The notes: generated by a model not told the origin, from the sequence alone. Positions 36,655 through 46,955 are shown, numbered from the stretch's first letter. The stretch: 64,000 nucleotides of DNA from Paracoccaceae bacterium (GCA_019429405.1 JAHYIZ010000001.1:317353-381352), one strand, 5' to 3'. Program-made: numbers and translations.

Positions 36655-36864
36655 ATTCTTCGGCTCCCTAACTAAATACTGCACCTGCAGCACAATTTTG
36701 GCCTGATCCGCGCTGCTGCGCAGCGCAATCACGGATTTGGCATCCAGATTCCTACAGTGTCCTGTCATTTTTATTTTGACAACTAAAATTATTGCTTCAA
36801 ATATCGGCCCATTCCGGCGAATCCGCCGGGCAGGGCCCGCGTGGCTCGACTTTGGGAGGACGAC
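36655..36864. promoter_or_regulatory. divergent xylR-xylF control region
   Basis: A 210-bp AT-richer gap. A candidate xylF promoter has TTGACA at 36776-36781 and AAATAT at 36799-36804, 17 bp apart. AACTAAA occurs twice (36670-36676 and 36781-36787), the second overlapping the -35 region, so these may be repressor half-sites. A perfect 7-bp dyad (36710-36716 with 36720-36726) lies between them. These assignments are by eye. Confidence 0.5.
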
Positions 36865-37878
36865 ATGAAAAAGACCCTTTTGCTGGCCGCCACTCTGGCG
36901 CTTGGCTATACCACCTCTGCTCTGGCGCTGACCGTTGGCGTTTCCTGGTCGAACTTTCAGGAAGAGCGCTGGAAGACCGACGAGGCCGCAATCAAGGCCG
37001 CGCTTGAGGCCGCTGGCGCCACCTATGTTTCGGCTGACGCACAATCGTCTTCGGCCAAGCAACTTTCGGATATTGAAAGCCTGATGGCGCAGGGCGTCGA
37101 TGCCCTGATCGTGCTGGCGCAGGACACTCAGGCGATCATTCCCGCCGTGGCCGCCGCTGCCGACGAAGGCATTCCGGTTATCGCCTACGACCGCCTGATC
37201 GAAGACGCGCGCGCTTTCTATCTGACCTTCGACAACGTCGAGGTTGGCCGCATGCAGGCGCGCGCCGTCTTTGCGGCAGCGCCCACCGGCAACTATGTGA
37301 TGATCAAAGGCTCGCCGACCGACCCGAACTCGGATTTCTTGCGGGGCGGGCAACAGGAAGTGCTGCAAGCCGCGATCGATTCGGGCGCGATCAAGATTGT
37401 CGGTGAGGCCTATACCGATGGTTGGCTGCCCGCGAACGCGCAACGCAACATGGAACAGATCCTGACCGCGCAGAACAACAAGGTTGATGCGGTCGTCGCC
37501 TCGAACGACGGCACGGCGGGCGGCTCGGTTGCCGCGCTGACCGCGCAGGGCATGGTTGTTCCGGTTTCCGGGCAAGATGGCGACCACGCCGCGCTAAACC
37601 GCGTAGCGCTTGGCACCCAGACCGTCTCGGTCTGGAAAGACGCGCGTGATCTGGGCAAGGCAGCGGCAGAAATCGCCGTCGCACTTGCGAACGACGCCAA
37701 CGCGTCCGTTGCAGGCGCCGCGCCCTGGACTTCGCCCTCGGGCACCACGATGAACGCCCTGTTCCTTGCGCCGATGCCGATCACCAAAGACAATCTGTCG
37801 GCGGTTGTTGACGCAGGCTGGATCACCAAAGAGGCGCTTTGCCAAGGTGTGACCGCAGGCCCCGCCCCGTGCAACTGA
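36865..37878 (+). CDS. xylF: D-xylose ABC transporter substrate-binding protein
   Basis: A 337-residue periplasmic receptor; signal peptide [21 protein letters not shown]. The start follows GGGAGGA at 36854-36860. The peripla_BP_4 fold shows [19 protein letters not shown] (the XylF-type N-lobe, about 24-42), [42 protein letters not shown] (about 213-221) and VSGQDGD. These positions place aromatic and charged sugar contacts as in E. coli XylF. First gene of xylFHGBA; a long hairpin separates it from xylH, which probably favours extra binding protein. Confidence 0.94.
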   Translation: MKKTLLLAATLALGYTTSALALTVGVSWSNFQEERWKTDEAAIKAALEAAGATYVSADAQSSSAKQLSDIESLMAQGVDALIVLAQDTQAIIPAVAAAADEGIPVIAYDRLIEDARAFYLTFDNVEVGRMQARAVFAAAPTGNYVMIKGSPTDPNSDFLRGGQQEVLQAAIDSGAIKIVGEAYTDGWLPANAQRNMEQILTAQNNKVDAVVASNDGTAGGSVAALTAQGMVVPVSGQDGDHAALNRVALGTQTVSVWKDARDLGKAAAEIAVALANDANASVAGAAPWTSPSGTTMNALFLAPMPITKDNLSAVVDAGWITKEALCQGVTAGPAPCN

Positions 37879-37895
37879 TCTGTTGAAACGCGAAC

Positions 37896-37924
37896 TTGCG
37901 CCCCGGTCCATCGCCGGGGCGCAA
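37896..37924 (+). promoter_or_regulatory. long mRNA hairpin between xylF and xylH
   Basis: Perfect 11-bp arms (37896-37906 and 37914-37924, TTGCGCCCCGG/CCGGGGCGCAA) with a 7-base loop, 17 bp after the xylF stop. No T-run follows, so it is more likely an mRNA-stabilising or partial attenuating hairpin than a full terminator. Its presence also argues against xylH starting inside it. Confidence 0.75.
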
Positions 37925-37967
37925 CCTTATGCTGCGACAGCGGCTCGGCAATACGCGGGAATGGAAC

Positions 37968-39266
37968 ATGACAGATTCGGCCCCCCCTCAGGAAAAATCC
38001 GGCAAACGTGGAATTCTTGAAACCCTTGAGATTGATTCGCGGCTGCTCGGAATGTTGGGCGCCTTTTTGCTGCTGTGCCTTGCATTCAACTTTGCCACCG
38101 ATGGCCGGTTTTTAACCCCGCGCAACATCTTCAACCTGTCGATCCAGACGGTCAGCGTGGCGATTATGGCCACCGGCATGGTGTTCGTGATCGTGATGCG
38201 CCACATCGACCTTTCGGTGGGGGCGCTTCTGGCCTTCTGCTCGGCCACCATGGGGGTGATGCAAGTCTCGATCTTGCCGCAGACGCTCGGCCTTGGCATC
38301 GGCCACCCGCTGATTGCACCAATCACGATTGTGGCGGGCCTGGCGGTGGGCACGCTGGTCGGCGCCGCCAACGGCTGGCTGATCGGCTATCAGCGCATTC
38401 CCGCATTCATCGTCACGCTGGGCGGATTGCTGATCTGGCGCAACTTTGGCTGGTATGAATCGAGCGGACAGACGCTGGGGCCGCTCGACAGCACGATCCT
38501 TCAATTCGGCGGCATCGACGGCACCCTGGGCGAAACGCTTTCGTGGGTGATCGGGGCGCTGGCGGCGGCTTCGGCCGTTTGGGCGCTGTGGCGTGCACGC
38601 GCCAACAAATTGCACCACGGCTTTCCGGTCAAGCCGGCCTGGGCCGAGGTGGGCCTTGCGGGCATCATCAGCGCGTCGATCATGGGCTTTGTCTGGCTTT
38701 TGAACTCGTATCAAATGCCGGTAGCCCGGATGCGGCGAATGTTTGAGGCGCGCGGCGAGGTGATGCCGGAAGGCTTCACCGCAGGTTACGGCCTACCGAT
38801 ATCGGTATTGCTTCTGATCGTCGTGGTGGTGGTGATGACCGTTGTGGCGCGGCGCACACGCTTTGGCCGCTACATCTTCGCCGCCGGGGGCAACCCCGAC
38901 GCAGCAGAGCTTTCGGGCATCAACACCCGGCTGCTGACGGTCAAGGTTTTCGCGCTCATGGGCTTTCTCTGCGCGCTGTCGGCGGTGGTGGCGCAGGCGC
39001 GCCAGACCTACCATACCAACGACATTGGCACGCTTGATGAGTTGCGCGTGATCGCCGCTGCGGTCATTGGCGGCACTGCGCTGGCGGGCGGCATTGGCAC
39101 CATCTACGGCGCCATTCTGGGCGCCATCATCATGCAAAGCCTGCAGTCGGGCATGGCAATGGTGGGGGTCGATGCGCCCTTGCAGAACATCGTCGTTGGC
39201 CTTGTGCTGGTGCTCGCGGTCTGGATTGACATCCAGTATCGCAAGCGGTTGGGAGAAAAGATATGA
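37968..39266 (+). CDS. xylH: D-xylose ABC transporter permease
   Basis: A 432-residue inner-membrane permease of the ribose/xylose class (BPD_transp_2). Start 37968 ([10 protein letters not shown]) is preferred; upstream in-frame starts fall in or beside the intergenic hairpin. Roughly ten to twelve hydrophobic segments are visible. Conserved text includes [38 protein letters not shown] (about 42-79), the coupling-helix region [15 protein letters not shown] and [21 protein letters not shown]. The last residues overlap xylG as ATGA. It acts with XylF and XylG to import xylose. Confidence 0.93.
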   Translation: MTDSAPPQEKSGKRGILETLEIDSRLLGMLGAFLLLCLAFNFATDGRFLTPRNIFNLSIQTVSVAIMATGMVFVIVMRHIDLSVGALLAFCSATMGVMQVSILPQTLGLGIGHPLIAPITIVAGLAVGTLVGAANGWLIGYQRIPAFIVTLGGLLIWRNFGWYESSGQTLGPLDSTILQFGGIDGTLGETLSWVIGALAAASAVWALWRARANKLHHGFPVKPAWAEVGLAGIISASIMGFVWLLNSYQMPVARMRRMFEARGEVMPEGFTAGYGLPISVLLLIVVVVVMTVVARRTRFGRYIFAAGGNPDAAELSGINTRLLTVKVFALMGFLCALSAVVAQARQTYHTNDIGTLDELRVIAAAVIGGTALAGGIGTIYGAILGAIIMQSLQSGMAMVGVDAPLQNIVVGLVLVLAVWIDIQYRKRLGEKI

Positions 39267-40012
39267 CCTCGCCGTTGGTAGAGTTGCGCAATATCTCGAT
39301 CGCCTTTGGCGGCATCAAGGCGGTCGACCACGTCACGATCGACCTGCACCCCGGTGAGGTGGTGGGGCTTCTGGGGCACAATGGCGCAGGCAAATCGACG
39401 CTGATCAAGTGTCTATCGGGCGCCTATCAGGCCGATGCGGGCGAGGTCTTCATCGATGGCGAAAAGGTCGAGATCAAGAACCCGCGTGACGCGCGCGCGC
39501 TGAATATCGAGACGATCTATCAAACGCTGGCCTTGGCAGACAACCTCGACGCTGCGTCGAACCTGTTTTTGGGGCGCGAGCTGATCACGTCGATGGGCTT
39601 TGTCGATGACGCCGTGATGGAGGCCGAGACGCGCAAGATCATGGGCCGACTCAACCCCAACTTCCGCAAGTTCAAAGAGCCGGTGAAGGCGCTTTCGGGC
39701 GGGCAGCGGCAGTCGGTGGCAATTGCGCGGGCGGTCTATTTCAACGCGCGCATCCTGATTATGGATGAACCGACAGCGGCGCTTGGCCCGCAGGAAACCC
39801 AGATGGTCGCAGAGCTGATCCAAGAGCTGAAGGCACAGGGCCTAGGGATATTCCTGATCGAACACGACATTCACAACGTCATGAAGCTGTGCGACCGCGC
39901 TTCGGTGATGAAGAACGGCCAGCTTGTGGGCACGGTGAATGTGAACGACGTGACCGATGAAGACATTCTGGGGATGATCATCCTGGGCAAAATGCCAGAT
40001 CGGGCACGGTAA
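39263..40012 (+). CDS. xylG: D-xylose ABC transporter ATP-binding protein
   Basis: A 249-residue ATPase with one nucleotide-binding domain: Walker [10 protein letters not shown] (about residues 38-46), signature [14 protein letters not shown] (about 143-156) and Walker [13 protein letters not shown]. The classical E. coli XylG is a double-domain protein of about 510 residues; this half-length form presumably works as a homodimer, as in other alphaproteobacterial sugar importers. It overlaps xylH (ATGA) and xylB (TAATG), giving tight coupling through the operon. Confidence 0.92.
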   Translation: MTSPLVELRNISIAFGGIKAVDHVTIDLHPGEVVGLLGHNGAGKSTLIKCLSGAYQADAGEVFIDGEKVEIKNPRDARALNIETIYQTLALADNLDAASNLFLGRELITSMGFVDDAVMEAETRKIMGRLNPNFRKFKEPVKALSGGQRQSVAIARAVYFNARILIMDEPTAALGPQETQMVAELIQELKAQGLGIFLIEHDIHNVMKLCDRASVMKNGQLVGTVNVNDVTDEDILGMIILGKMPDRAR

Positions 40013-41448
40013 TGTATCTTGGGCTGGATCTGGGCACTTCGGGCCTAAAGGGCTTGCTGATCGACGATACGCAGCGCGTGATTGCCGAGGCTTCAGCGCC
40101 TCTCGCGGTAACGCGCCCATTTGAGGGCTGGTCTGAACAGGCCCCCGCCGATTGGATCGGCGCAGCCGAGACGGTTCTGGGCGCGCTTGCCGTGCACGGC
40201 TTGGGTGCTGTTCGTGGCATCGGGCTTTCGGGGCAAATGCACGGCGCCACCTTGCTTTCGGCATCGGATGATGTGCTCAGGCCCTGCATTCTCTGGAACG
40301 ACACCCGCGCCCACGTCGAAGCGGCCGAGCTGGATGCTGACCCGCGATTTCGGGCGATCAGCGGCAATATCGTGTTTCCCGGCTTTACCGCACCCAAGCT
40401 TGTCTGGGTTGCGCGGCATGAACCGGCGGTGTTTGCCCGCGTGGCCAAGGTGCTGCTGCCCAAAGATTACCTGCGGCTGTGGCTGACCGGCGAGCATGTG
40501 GCCGAGATGTCAGACGCGGCGGGCACAAGCTGGCTCGATTGCGCGCGGCGCGACTGGTCGGATGATCTGCTGGCGGCTTGCGGTTTGACCCGCGCACAGA
40601 TGCCACGTCTGGTCGAGGGGTCCGAGGTTTCCGGCGTGCTGCGGCCCGAGCTGGCATCGCGCTTTGGCTTGCCGCCCGGCGTGGTGGTGGCGGGCGGCGG
40701 CGGCGACAATGCCGCGTCAGGTGTCGGCGTGGGCGTGGTGAAGGCGGGGCAGGCATTTGTGAGCCTCGGCACCTCGGGCGTGCTCTTTGCAGCAAATGAT
40801 GGCTATCACCCCGACCCTGCAACCGCTGTGCACACGTTTTGCCACGCGCTTCCGGGGGCGTGGCACCAGATGGGGGTCATTCTGGCTGCGACCGACGCGC
40901 TCAACTGGTTCGCAGACCTTGCCGGCAGCGATGCCGCGCATCTGACCGGCGCACTCGGGGCCTTGCAGGCGCCCGGCAAAACCCGCTTTCTACCCTATCT
41001 TGGCGGCGAGCGCACGCCGCTGAATGACGCCGCCATTCGCGGCGCCTTCATCGGGCTTGAGCATGCCACTGATCGTACGGCGGCAACGCGGGCGGTGCTG
41101 GAGGGCGTGACCTTCGCGTTGCGTGATTGCCGCGATGCGCTGGCCGCCACAAGCACGCAAATCAAAAGCCTGCTGGCGGTGGGCGGCGGTTCGCGGTCTC
41201 ACTACTGGCTGGCGGCGATTGCCACCGCACTGGGTACGCCGGTTTCGGTTCCCGTGGCGGGCGACTTTGGCGGCGCCTTTGGTGCCGCGCGTCTGGGGCT
41301 GATGGCAGCCACCGGCGCGGGAGCCGAAATCGCGACGCAACCCGCGATTTCGCGTGTGATAGAGCCTGTTTTCGCACTTACGCAGGCGTTTGACGAAGGC
41401 CACGCGCGCTATCGTGCCGCCGCGGCCGCAATAAGGGGACTGACATGA
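40012..41448 (+). CDS. xylB: xylulokinase
   Basis: Phosphorylates D-xylulose after XylA. The 478-residue FGGY-family kinase begins [17 protein letters not shown] (phosphate-binding loop, residues 2-18). It shows [13 protein letters not shown] (about 76-88), ILWNDTRAH, the linker [21 protein letters not shown] segment near 280, and the C-terminal ADP site [22 protein letters not shown] (about 387-408). It overlaps xylA by ATGA. The AGAGCCTGTT repeat at 41361 is in the last 30 codons. Confidence 0.95.
   Translation: MYLGLDLGTSGLKGLLIDDTQRVIAEASAPLAVTRPFEGWSEQAPADWIGAAETVLGALAVHGLGAVRGIGLSGQMHGATLLSASDDVLRPCILWNDTRAHVEAAELDADPRFRAISGNIVFPGFTAPKLVWVARHEPAVFARVAKVLLPKDYLRLWLTGEHVAEMSDAAGTSWLDCARRDWSDDLLAACGLTRAQMPRLVEGSEVSGVLRPELASRFGLPPGVVVAGGGGDNAASGVGVGVVKAGQAFVSLGTSGVLFAANDGYHPDPATAVHTFCHALPGAWHQMGVILAATDALNWFADLAGSDAAHLTGALGALQAPGKTRFLPYLGGERTPLNDAAIRGAFIGLEHATDRTAATRAVLEGVTFALRDCRDALAATSTQIKSLLAVGGGSRSHYWLAAIATALGTPVSVPVAGDFGGAFGAARLGLMAATGAGAEIATQPAISRVIEPVFALTQAFDEGHARYRAAAAAIRGLT
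41361..41370 (+). repeat. AGAGCCTGTT dispersed 10-mer, copy 3 (in xylB)
   Basis: Exact copy, read through as I-E-P-V-F with the rare ATA codon for Ile, followed by TTCGC. The ATA codon is unusual in this GC-rich context, which suggests that the DNA sequence itself is kept. Confidence 0.5.
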
Positions 41449-42749
41449 CCGACTTTTTCGCGGGCATCCCGCGCGTTCGCTATGAGGGGCTGGAGTGCAA
41501 GAATGACTATGCCTTTCGGCACTACAACCCCGATGAGGTTGTGTTGGGCAAGCGCATGGAAGACCATCTGCGCTTTGCCGTGGCCTATTGGCACAGTTTC
41601 GCTTGGCCGGGCGGCGACCCCTTTGGTGGGCAAACTTTTGAGCGGCCCTGGTTTGGCGACACGATGGCGCTTGCCAAGCTGAAGGCCGATGTGGCGTTTG
41701 AGATGTTCGACATTCTTGGCGCGCCCTTCTTTTGCTTTCACGATGCCGATGTGCGCCCCGAGGGTGCAAGCTTTGCGGAATCGTCGCGTAACCTTGATGA
41801 AATTGTCGAGTATTTCGCGGGCAAGATGGAGGGGCGCAAGACCCGGCTTTTGTGGGGCACAGCCAACCTTTTCAGCCACCGCCGCTATATGTCGGGCGCC
41901 GCGACCAACCCCGACCCCGACGTATTTGCCTATGCCGCCGCGACGGTGAAAACCTGCATGGACGCGACCATGCGGCTCGGCGGCGCGAACTATGTGCTCT
42001 GGGGCGGGCGCGAGGGCTATGAGACGCTTCTGAACACCGATCTGGGCCGCGAGGCGGAACAGATGGGGCGGTTTTTGCAGATGGTGGTCGAATACAAGCA
42101 CAAGATCGGCTTCAAGGGCGCGATCTTGATAGAGCCGAAGCCGCAAGAGCCTAGCAAACACCAATATGATTATGATGTTGCCACCGTCTACGGCTTCCTT
42201 CGCCGCTTCGGGCTGGAAGGCGAGGTCAAGGTCAATATCGAACAGGGGCACGCAATTTTGGCCGGGCACTCGTTCGAACATGAGATTGCGCTTGCGGCGA
42301 GCCTTGGCATTTTCGGCTCGATTGACATGAACCGAAACGATTATCAAAGCGGCTGGGATACAGACCAGTTCCCCAACAACGTGCCCGAGACTGCGCTGGC
42401 CTATTACGAGGTTCTGCGGGCGGGCGGGTTCAGCACCGGCGGCACCAACTTTGATGCCAAGATCAGGCGGCAAAGCCTTGATCCAGCCGACCTCATTCTT
42501 GCGCATGTGGGGGCAATGGATGTTTGCGCGCGCGCGCTCAAGTCTGCCGCCGCAATGCTGGAAGGGGGAGCGCTGGAGGAGGCGCGGGCCGAACGCTATG
42601 CCGGGTGGAATGCGCCCGATGCAAAGGCGATGCTGAAGGGCGGCACGTTGGAAGGCATCCATGCGCGCGTGCTTGCCGAAGGGCTGAACCCCGCGCCGCA
42701 TTCGGGGCGCCAAGAGCGGCTTGAAAACCTCTGGAATCGCGTTCTTTAG
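41445..42749 (+). CDS. xylA: xylose isomerase
   Basis: Converts D-xylose to D-xylulose. A 434-residue class II enzyme. Features are [12 protein letters not shown] (catalytic His/Asp, about residues 98-109), the metal ligand Glu in [20 protein letters not shown] (about 227-246), [19 protein letters not shown] (about 263-281), SIDMNRND and TDQFPNN (about 305-325), and [16 protein letters not shown]. It is the last gene of the operon. A short gap with no further coding sequence follows before the convergent beta-propeller gene. Confidence 0.97.
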   Translation: MTDFFAGIPRVRYEGLECKNDYAFRHYNPDEVVLGKRMEDHLRFAVAYWHSFAWPGGDPFGGQTFERPWFGDTMALAKLKADVAFEMFDILGAPFFCFHDADVRPEGASFAESSRNLDEIVEYFAGKMEGRKTRLLWGTANLFSHRRYMSGAATNPDPDVFAYAAATVKTCMDATMRLGGANYVLWGGREGYETLLNTDLGREAEQMGRFLQMVVEYKHKIGFKGAILIEPKPQEPSKHQYDYDVATVYGFLRRFGLEGEVKVNIEQGHAILAGHSFEHEIALAASLGIFGSIDMNRNDYQSGWDTDQFPNNVPETALAYYEVLRAGGFSTGGTNFDAKIRRQSLDPADLILAHVGAMDVCARALKSAAAMLEGGALEEARAERYAGWNAPDAKAMLKGGTLEGIHARVLAEGLNPAPHSGRQERLENLWNRVL

Positions 42750-42923
42750 CCAAGGCGGCCCCGGCTGCTATGTTTGGCCAGGGGATGCGGACGGTGGCGG
42801 GGTTTGGTGATGTGACCCCGCTTTTGGCCCGATTCGCGACTGAAACAAAAGGCGTTACGGCGATCAGCGCCGCTACCGCTCGCTTCTCGTAGCGCTGTCG
42901 CTGGTGCTGCGCGAGGCGTAGCC

Positions 42924-42953
42924 GAAAGGGCGCGACATCGGGTGCCGCGCCCT
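42924..42953 (-). terminator. terminator of the beta-propeller gene
   Basis: An 8-bp perfect stem (42927-42934 with 42946-42953). On the minus strand it is followed by a short T stretch (CCCTTTCGG), so it fits the leftward gene that stops at 42967. The rest of the 217-bp gap after xylA (42750-42966) has no convincing gene. Confidence 0.6.
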
Positions 42954-42966
42954 GCGTTGGTCTGGC

Positions 42967-44154
42967 TCAGTATTGCACGAAGCGCACCGAGTGCACGTCA
43001 CCCGGCGCCGGGATGGTGCCGATGATCTCATCGGTTGCGGTATCGACGATGGTCACCTGATTGCCACGGTTTTCAGCAACCCAGACTTGCGCACCATCGG
43101 GGCTAAGGAAGACGTGGTCAGGCTGCACGCCGACGGTGATTTCCTTGATCACCGACTTGGTTTCGGTATCCACGACGTAGAGTTTCGTGTTGCCGGGGTC
43201 CTGCACATAGGTCTTGCCCACGACATAAAGCTTTTTGCCGTCTGCCGACAGAACGATACCATAGGGCGCCATCGGCAGCGGAATTGCGGCAACCACTTCA
43301 TCCTTGGCGCCGTCTTGCCCGATAGCGATTTCCATCACTTCGGGTTCGTTCTTCACAGGCACGACAGAGCCGGTGTTGGTGACCCATGCGGTTTTGCCAT
43401 CGGCCGAGAAGGCAACCCAGACGGCGCCATAGCCGACCTCGTAAGCCTGCACTTGCTTGAGCGTCTTCAGGTCAACTTTCGAGATCCAGCCCGGCCGCGA
43501 GGGAATTGGCGAACGCATGGTGAGATACGCAAAGTTGCCCGACGGGTCAGACCATGCCGAATACGCCCGCCCGCTAACGGTGTAGGCGTTGATACCGCCA
43601 ATGACGGCATTCTCATTGTTCGGGTCAAGCAGAAGCGCGCCGATGGCCGGGTTGTCGGTATCGACCATGATGAACTTGTCGGTCTGTTTGTAGGTGCCTT
43701 CATCGACGTGGTGGGTGCGCGCACCCACATCAATTGTCTGCGCCAGCTTCATGGTGCGCCCGTCAAGCACGTGGAGCAGCCTCGAGGCCGAGGGCAGGCT
43801 GGGAATGTAGAGGTATTTGCCATCCGCCGAGGCACCAAGACCATGGCTTTGGTAGCCTTCGGGCATCGGAACCGCGAACTGCCCGAGAATTTCGTGCGTC
43901 GCTGCGTCGGCAACGGTGATGTAATTGGCGTCGGCCGGGCTGTCATAGGCCATTCCCGACTGGATATAGGCGATCAGCTGCCCCGGCTTGATCGGGAAGG
44001 CGTCAGGGCCAGAGGCATCGAAGTTGGTGGTGACGATGCCGAATTTATCCGCCTGCTGCGCCAGCGCGGGCATCGCGCCAAGTGACAGTGCGGCGGCAAA
44101 CCCGGCGGCCGCGAGCGCGCCGCGGAGATGTGTGGTGTGGGGTTGAAAACGCAT
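42967..44154 (-). CDS. YVTN/cytochrome D1-like beta-propeller periplasmic protein
   Basis: A 395-residue exported protein. Start 44154 follows GAGGATC, giving a signal peptide MRFQPHTTHLRGALAAAGFAAALSLGAMPALA. The mature chain is built of roughly seven 40-residue blades with the repeated pattern ITVADAATHEILGQ, LHVLDGRTMKLAQ, ISKVDLKTLKQVQ, LYVVDTETKSVIKEI and VTIVDTATDEIIGTI, plus HHVDEGTYK and HVFLSPDGAQVWVAEN. Such YVTN proteins act as scaffolds or bind a redox or metal partner. No haem-binding motif is seen, so it is not itself nitrite reductase. Its partner is unknown; it lies between the xyl operon and the lysine cluster. Confidence 0.8.
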   Translation of the reverse strand: MRFQPHTTHLRGALAAAGFAAALSLGAMPALAQQADKFGIVTTNFDASGPDAFPIKPGQLIAYIQSGMAYDSPADANYITVADAATHEILGQFAVPMPEGYQSHGLGASADGKYLYIPSLPSASRLLHVLDGRTMKLAQTIDVGARTHHVDEGTYKQTDKFIMVDTDNPAIGALLLDPNNENAVIGGINAYTVSGRAYSAWSDPSGNFAYLTMRSPIPSRPGWISKVDLKTLKQVQAYEVGYGAVWVAFSADGKTAWVTNTGSVVPVKNEPEVMEIAIGQDGAKDEVVAAIPLPMAPYGIVLSADGKKLYVVGKTYVQDPGNTKLYVVDTETKSVIKEITVGVQPDHVFLSPDGAQVWVAENRGNQVTIVDTATDEIIGTIPAPGDVHSVRFVQY

Positions 44155-44377
44155 GTGATCCTCGATTTTCTGAACAACGCCATTCGGGCGCCGATAGTTG
44201 CCCAAAGCGCGGTTCGTGGCATCGGTCCATGCGGCAAAGTGCCGAAAACTTACATTCCGGTTTTGTTATGTAATGATCGTTCTGATTATGGTCTTGATAT
44301 CAAAAGCAATGATGCCTGCCGCCGGATGCCGCAGGAACGTGCCTGTTTCGAATTGCCGCACCCGCCAGCGGGAAGAA
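44155..44377. other. intergenic region before the beta-propeller gene
   Basis: A 223-bp AT-rich gap. It holds the leader of the beta-propeller gene on the left and, beyond 44294, a perfect 10-bp palindrome TTGATATCAA (44294-44303) of unknown use. No gene recognised. The leftward end of the saccharopine dehydrogenase-like gene is at 44378. Confidence 0.4.
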
Positions 44378-45445
44378 TCAGGCCGCCGGCACGCCAAACA
44401 GCGCCCCAGTGCGCGTGGCCAGATAGGGCGCGAACGGGACTTCTTCTTGCTTCAGAAACCCTTGCTGCGGCAGTGCCCCTGCCCGCACCATCTCGATCAC
44501 CGCGACAACCGAGGCAGAGGTGGTCCAGGCAATAGCGGTGCGCGCGCGACCGCCAATGACAATCGGGCGCCAGGCGCGCACAAACTCCTTGCGGCGCAAC
44601 TGCCCGCCCTGCCAGCCCTCGGCGGCGACGTGCAGGTAGACCACATCATCCTCAACCGGAGGCTTGGCGTTGGTGAGAATTCGCCCCGCCTCGGCACGGT
44701 TTTCGCGCATCAGAAGTTCGTGGAAAAAGAAGTTCATCAGCTCGACATGGCCGGGGTAGCGCATAGTCTTGTAGTCAAGATTCTCGATTTTCCCCGCATA
44801 GGTTTCGCACATGGTGCCAAGCCCGCCCGAGGTGGTGAAGGCTTCAAGCCGCGTGCCGTTGACGTAAACGGTTTCGAGCCACTCCATCGCCGAAACGGTC
44901 TTTTGCACGCCCTCCTCGATCACCTCGCAATCATTGAGGTATTCGTTGACCACACCTTCGGGCGACCAGTTGAAGGCATAGCCCAGAAGGCCGGTGGGGT
45001 TTTGCGGCAGGGCGCCGACCCGCAGGCGGATTGACCGCACCCGGTCAAACTGCGCCGCCAGATCGGCGCCGATGATGCCCACCAAACCCGGCGCCAGCCC
45101 GCATTGCGGCGCCATCAGCCCGCGCGAAGTCTTCGCAAGTTCGCGAATGTGGCGGGTGGTTGGCACGTCTTCGGTCAGGTCGAAGTAGTGCAGGCCCAGC
45201 GCATGCGCCGCGCTCGAAACGCCCTTGTTCAGCGCATAGGGCAGGCACGAAAGCACCGCCTGATAGGGCTTCAGCAGCGCCTCCATTCCGGCAAGATCGC
45301 TCAGGTCGGCCTGGCGGCTGGGAAAGCGCCCCGCGTGGGGGCGCGCGTCAATGCCGGTCACATCAAACCCAGCCTCGGCCAGCAATTCGGCGGCAAGGTG
45401 CCCGACCTTGCCAAGCCCGAGTACCGCAATCTTGCTGAAACTCAT
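44378..45445 (-). CDS. saccharopine dehydrogenase-like oxidoreductase
   Basis: A 355-residue enzyme with an N-terminal Rossmann motif (AVLGLGKVGHLAAELL, residues 7-22) and the Sacchrp_dh_NADP/C pattern VLSCLPYALNKGVSSAAHALGLHYFDLTED followed by GLAPGLVGIIGADLAAQF. In the saccharopine pathway, Lys plus 2-oxoglutarate gives saccharopine, which is oxidised to 2-aminoadipate semialdehyde and glutamate. The neighbours, which would convert that semialdehyde onward to glutaryl-CoA, support this role. The partner lysine-ketoglutarate reductase is not in the window. Start 45445 has GGGAGGATG upstream. Confidence 0.82.
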   Translation of the reverse strand: MSFSKIAVLGLGKVGHLAAELLAEAGFDVTGIDARPHAGRFPSRQADLSDLAGMEALLKPYQAVLSCLPYALNKGVSSAAHALGLHYFDLTEDVPTTRHIRELAKTSRGLMAPQCGLAPGLVGIIGADLAAQFDRVRSIRLRVGALPQNPTGLLGYAFNWSPEGVVNEYLNDCEVIEEGVQKTVSAMEWLETVYVNGTRLEAFTTSGGLGTMCETYAGKIENLDYKTMRYPGHVELMNFFFHELLMRENRAEAGRILTNAKPPVEDDVVYLHVAAEGWQGGQLRRKEFVRAWRPIVIGGRARTAIAWTTSASVVAVIEMVRAGALPQQGFLKQEEVPFAPYLATRTGALFGVPAA

Positions 45446-45455
45446 CGCATCCTCC

Positions 45456-46955
45456 CTAGATGTCGAACTTCACGCCCTGCGCCAACGGCAGCTTGGCCGA
45501 ATAGTTGATGGTGTTGGTCTGCCGCCGCATGTAGCCCCTCCAGGCGTCCGAGCCGCTTTCGCGCCCGCCGCCGGTTTCCTTTTCGCCCCCAAACGCGCCG
45601 CCGATTTCGGCGCCCGAAGGCCCGATGTTGACGTTGGCGATGCCGCAATCAGACCCGGCAGCCGACAGAAAGGTTTCCGCCTCCCGCAAGTTGAGCGTGA
45701 AGATGCAGCTTGAAAGCCCCTGCGGCACGTCGTTTTGCAGGGCAATGGCTTCATCAAGCGTGTCGTAGCCCAGCACGTAGAGGATCGGCGCAAAGGTTTC
45801 TTCGCGCACCGCTGCGGTTTGCCCCGGCATTTCAACCACGGCAGGCTCGACATAGGCACCGCCCTGCGGCGCGCCCTTTGCCACCGCGCGGCCGCCATGC
45901 ACGATGCCGCCTTCGGTCTTCGCCTGTTCCAGCATTGCCAGCATGCGGTCGCGCGCACCGTGGTCGATCAGCGGGCCGATCAGCGTGGTTGCGGCACGCG
46001 GGTCGCCAATCGGCAGGCTCGCATAGGCCTTGGTCAGCCGCGCCACAAGGTCGGCGCGAATCGAGTTATGCGCGATCAGCCGGCGCAGGCTGGTGCACCG
46101 CTGCCCGGCGGTGCCCACGGCCGAGAAAACGATCGCGCGCACCGCCATGTCGATGTCAGCCGAGGGCGCCACGATCATCGCATTGTTGCCCCCGAGTTCC
46201 AGAATCGCGCGGCCAAACCGCGCCGCCACCTTGGGCCCGACCAGCCGCCCCATGCGGGTTGACCCTGTGGCCGAAACCACCGGCACCGCAGGTGAATTGA
46301 CCAGCGCCTCGCCCACCGCCGGGCCACCGATGACCAGCTGCACAAGGCCTTCGGGCGCGTCGCCAAAGCGGGCAAGCGCGCGCGCCATCACCTTCATGCA
46401 GGCCATCGCGGTCATCGGGGTCTTTTCGGACGGCTTCCAGATCACCGGGTTGCCGCAGACAAGCGCAAGAGCCGCGTTCCAACTCCAGACCGCCACGGGG
46501 AAGTTGAAGGCCGATATGACCGCAACAGGGCCAACAGGGTGCCATGTTTCCATCATGCGGTGGCCGGGCCGCTCTGACGCAATGGTCAGCCCGTAAAGCT
46601 GGCGCGACAGACCCACAGCAAAATCGCAGATGTCGATCATCTCCTGCACTTCGCCCAGGCCCTCGGAGGTGATCTTGCCCGCTTCCAGCGTTACCAGCGC
46701 GCCAAGGTCATCTTTGGCGGCGCGCAATTCTTCACCCAGCAGCCGCACCAGTTCGCCCCGGCGCGGGGCGGGCACTTCGCGCCATGCAGTGAAGGCGGCC
46801 TGCGCCTGCGCGATGATGGCGGGCATTTCATCCGCCCCGGTTTCATGCACGCGGGCCAGTTCTGCGCCGTCAATCGGGCTGCGCACAGCCAGCGTGCCAC
46901 CATTCAATTCGCCCGCTTTCAGGCCAAGTTTGTCAAACAGATCGGTCAATTTCAT
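45456..46955 (-). CDS. amaB: ALDH7-family L-piperidine-6-carboxylate (aminoadipate semialdehyde) dehydrogenase
   Basis: A 499-residue aldehyde dehydrogenase of the antiquitin (ALDH7) type, which oxidises 2-aminoadipate semialdehyde (or its cyclic form, piperideine-6-carboxylate) to 2-aminoadipate. Visible marks are the cofactor segment PVGPVAVISAFNFPVAVWSWN, KPSEKTPMTAMA (NAD binding), catalytic Glu in ILELGGNNAMIV and catalytic Cys in TAGQRCTSLRRLI, with the ALDH7-type C-terminal GAFGGEKETGGGRESGSDAW. It follows the FabD-like gene in an ATGA overlap and precedes the saccharopine dehydrogenase-like gene by 10 bp, so the three are one operon. Confidence 0.88.
   Translation of the reverse strand: MKLTDLFDKLGLKAGELNGGTLAVRSPIDGAELARVHETGADEMPAIIAQAQAAFTAWREVPAPRRGELVRLLGEELRAAKDDLGALVTLEAGKITSEGLGEVQEMIDICDFAVGLSRQLYGLTIASERPGHRMMETWHPVGPVAVISAFNFPVAVWSWNAALALVCGNPVIWKPSEKTPMTAMACMKVMARALARFGDAPEGLVQLVIGGPAVGEALVNSPAVPVVSATGSTRMGRLVGPKVAARFGRAILELGGNNAMIVAPSADIDMAVRAIVFSAVGTAGQRCTSLRRLIAHNSIRADLVARLTKAYASLPIGDPRAATTLIGPLIDHGARDRMLAMLEQAKTEGGIVHGGRAVAKGAPQGGAYVEPAVVEMPGQTAAVREETFAPILYVLGYDTLDEAIALQNDVPQGLSSCIFTLNLREAETFLSAAGSDCGIANVNIGPSGAEIGGAFGGEKETGGGRESGSDAWRGYMRRQTNTINYSAKLPLAQGVKFDI

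Noticed and set aside
39263..40012. XylG as a truncated gene
   Set aside because: It is half the length of E. coli XylG, but all nucleotide-binding motifs are complete and it is tightly coupled to both neighbours, so it is a single-domain form rather than a fragment.
41409..42713. 434-codon minus-strand frame opposite xylA
   Set aside because: Same cause: high GC leaves few stops on the complementary strand; the xylose isomerase motifs settle the real strand.
42750..42966. Possible RNA gene after xylA
   Set aside because: No tRNA cloverleaf or recognised RNA fold could be drawn; the only clear structure is the terminator hairpin of the convergent gene.
42973..44085. 370-codon plus-strand frame opposite the beta-propeller gene
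   Set aside because: His/Asp/Gly-rich mirror of the repeated propeller blades; the minus-strand protein has a signal peptide and ribosome site.
44294..44303. TTGATATCAA palindrome considered as an FNR-type operator
   Set aside because: FNR boxes need TTGAT-N4-ATCAA; here the halves abut with no spacer, so the match is only a short palindrome.
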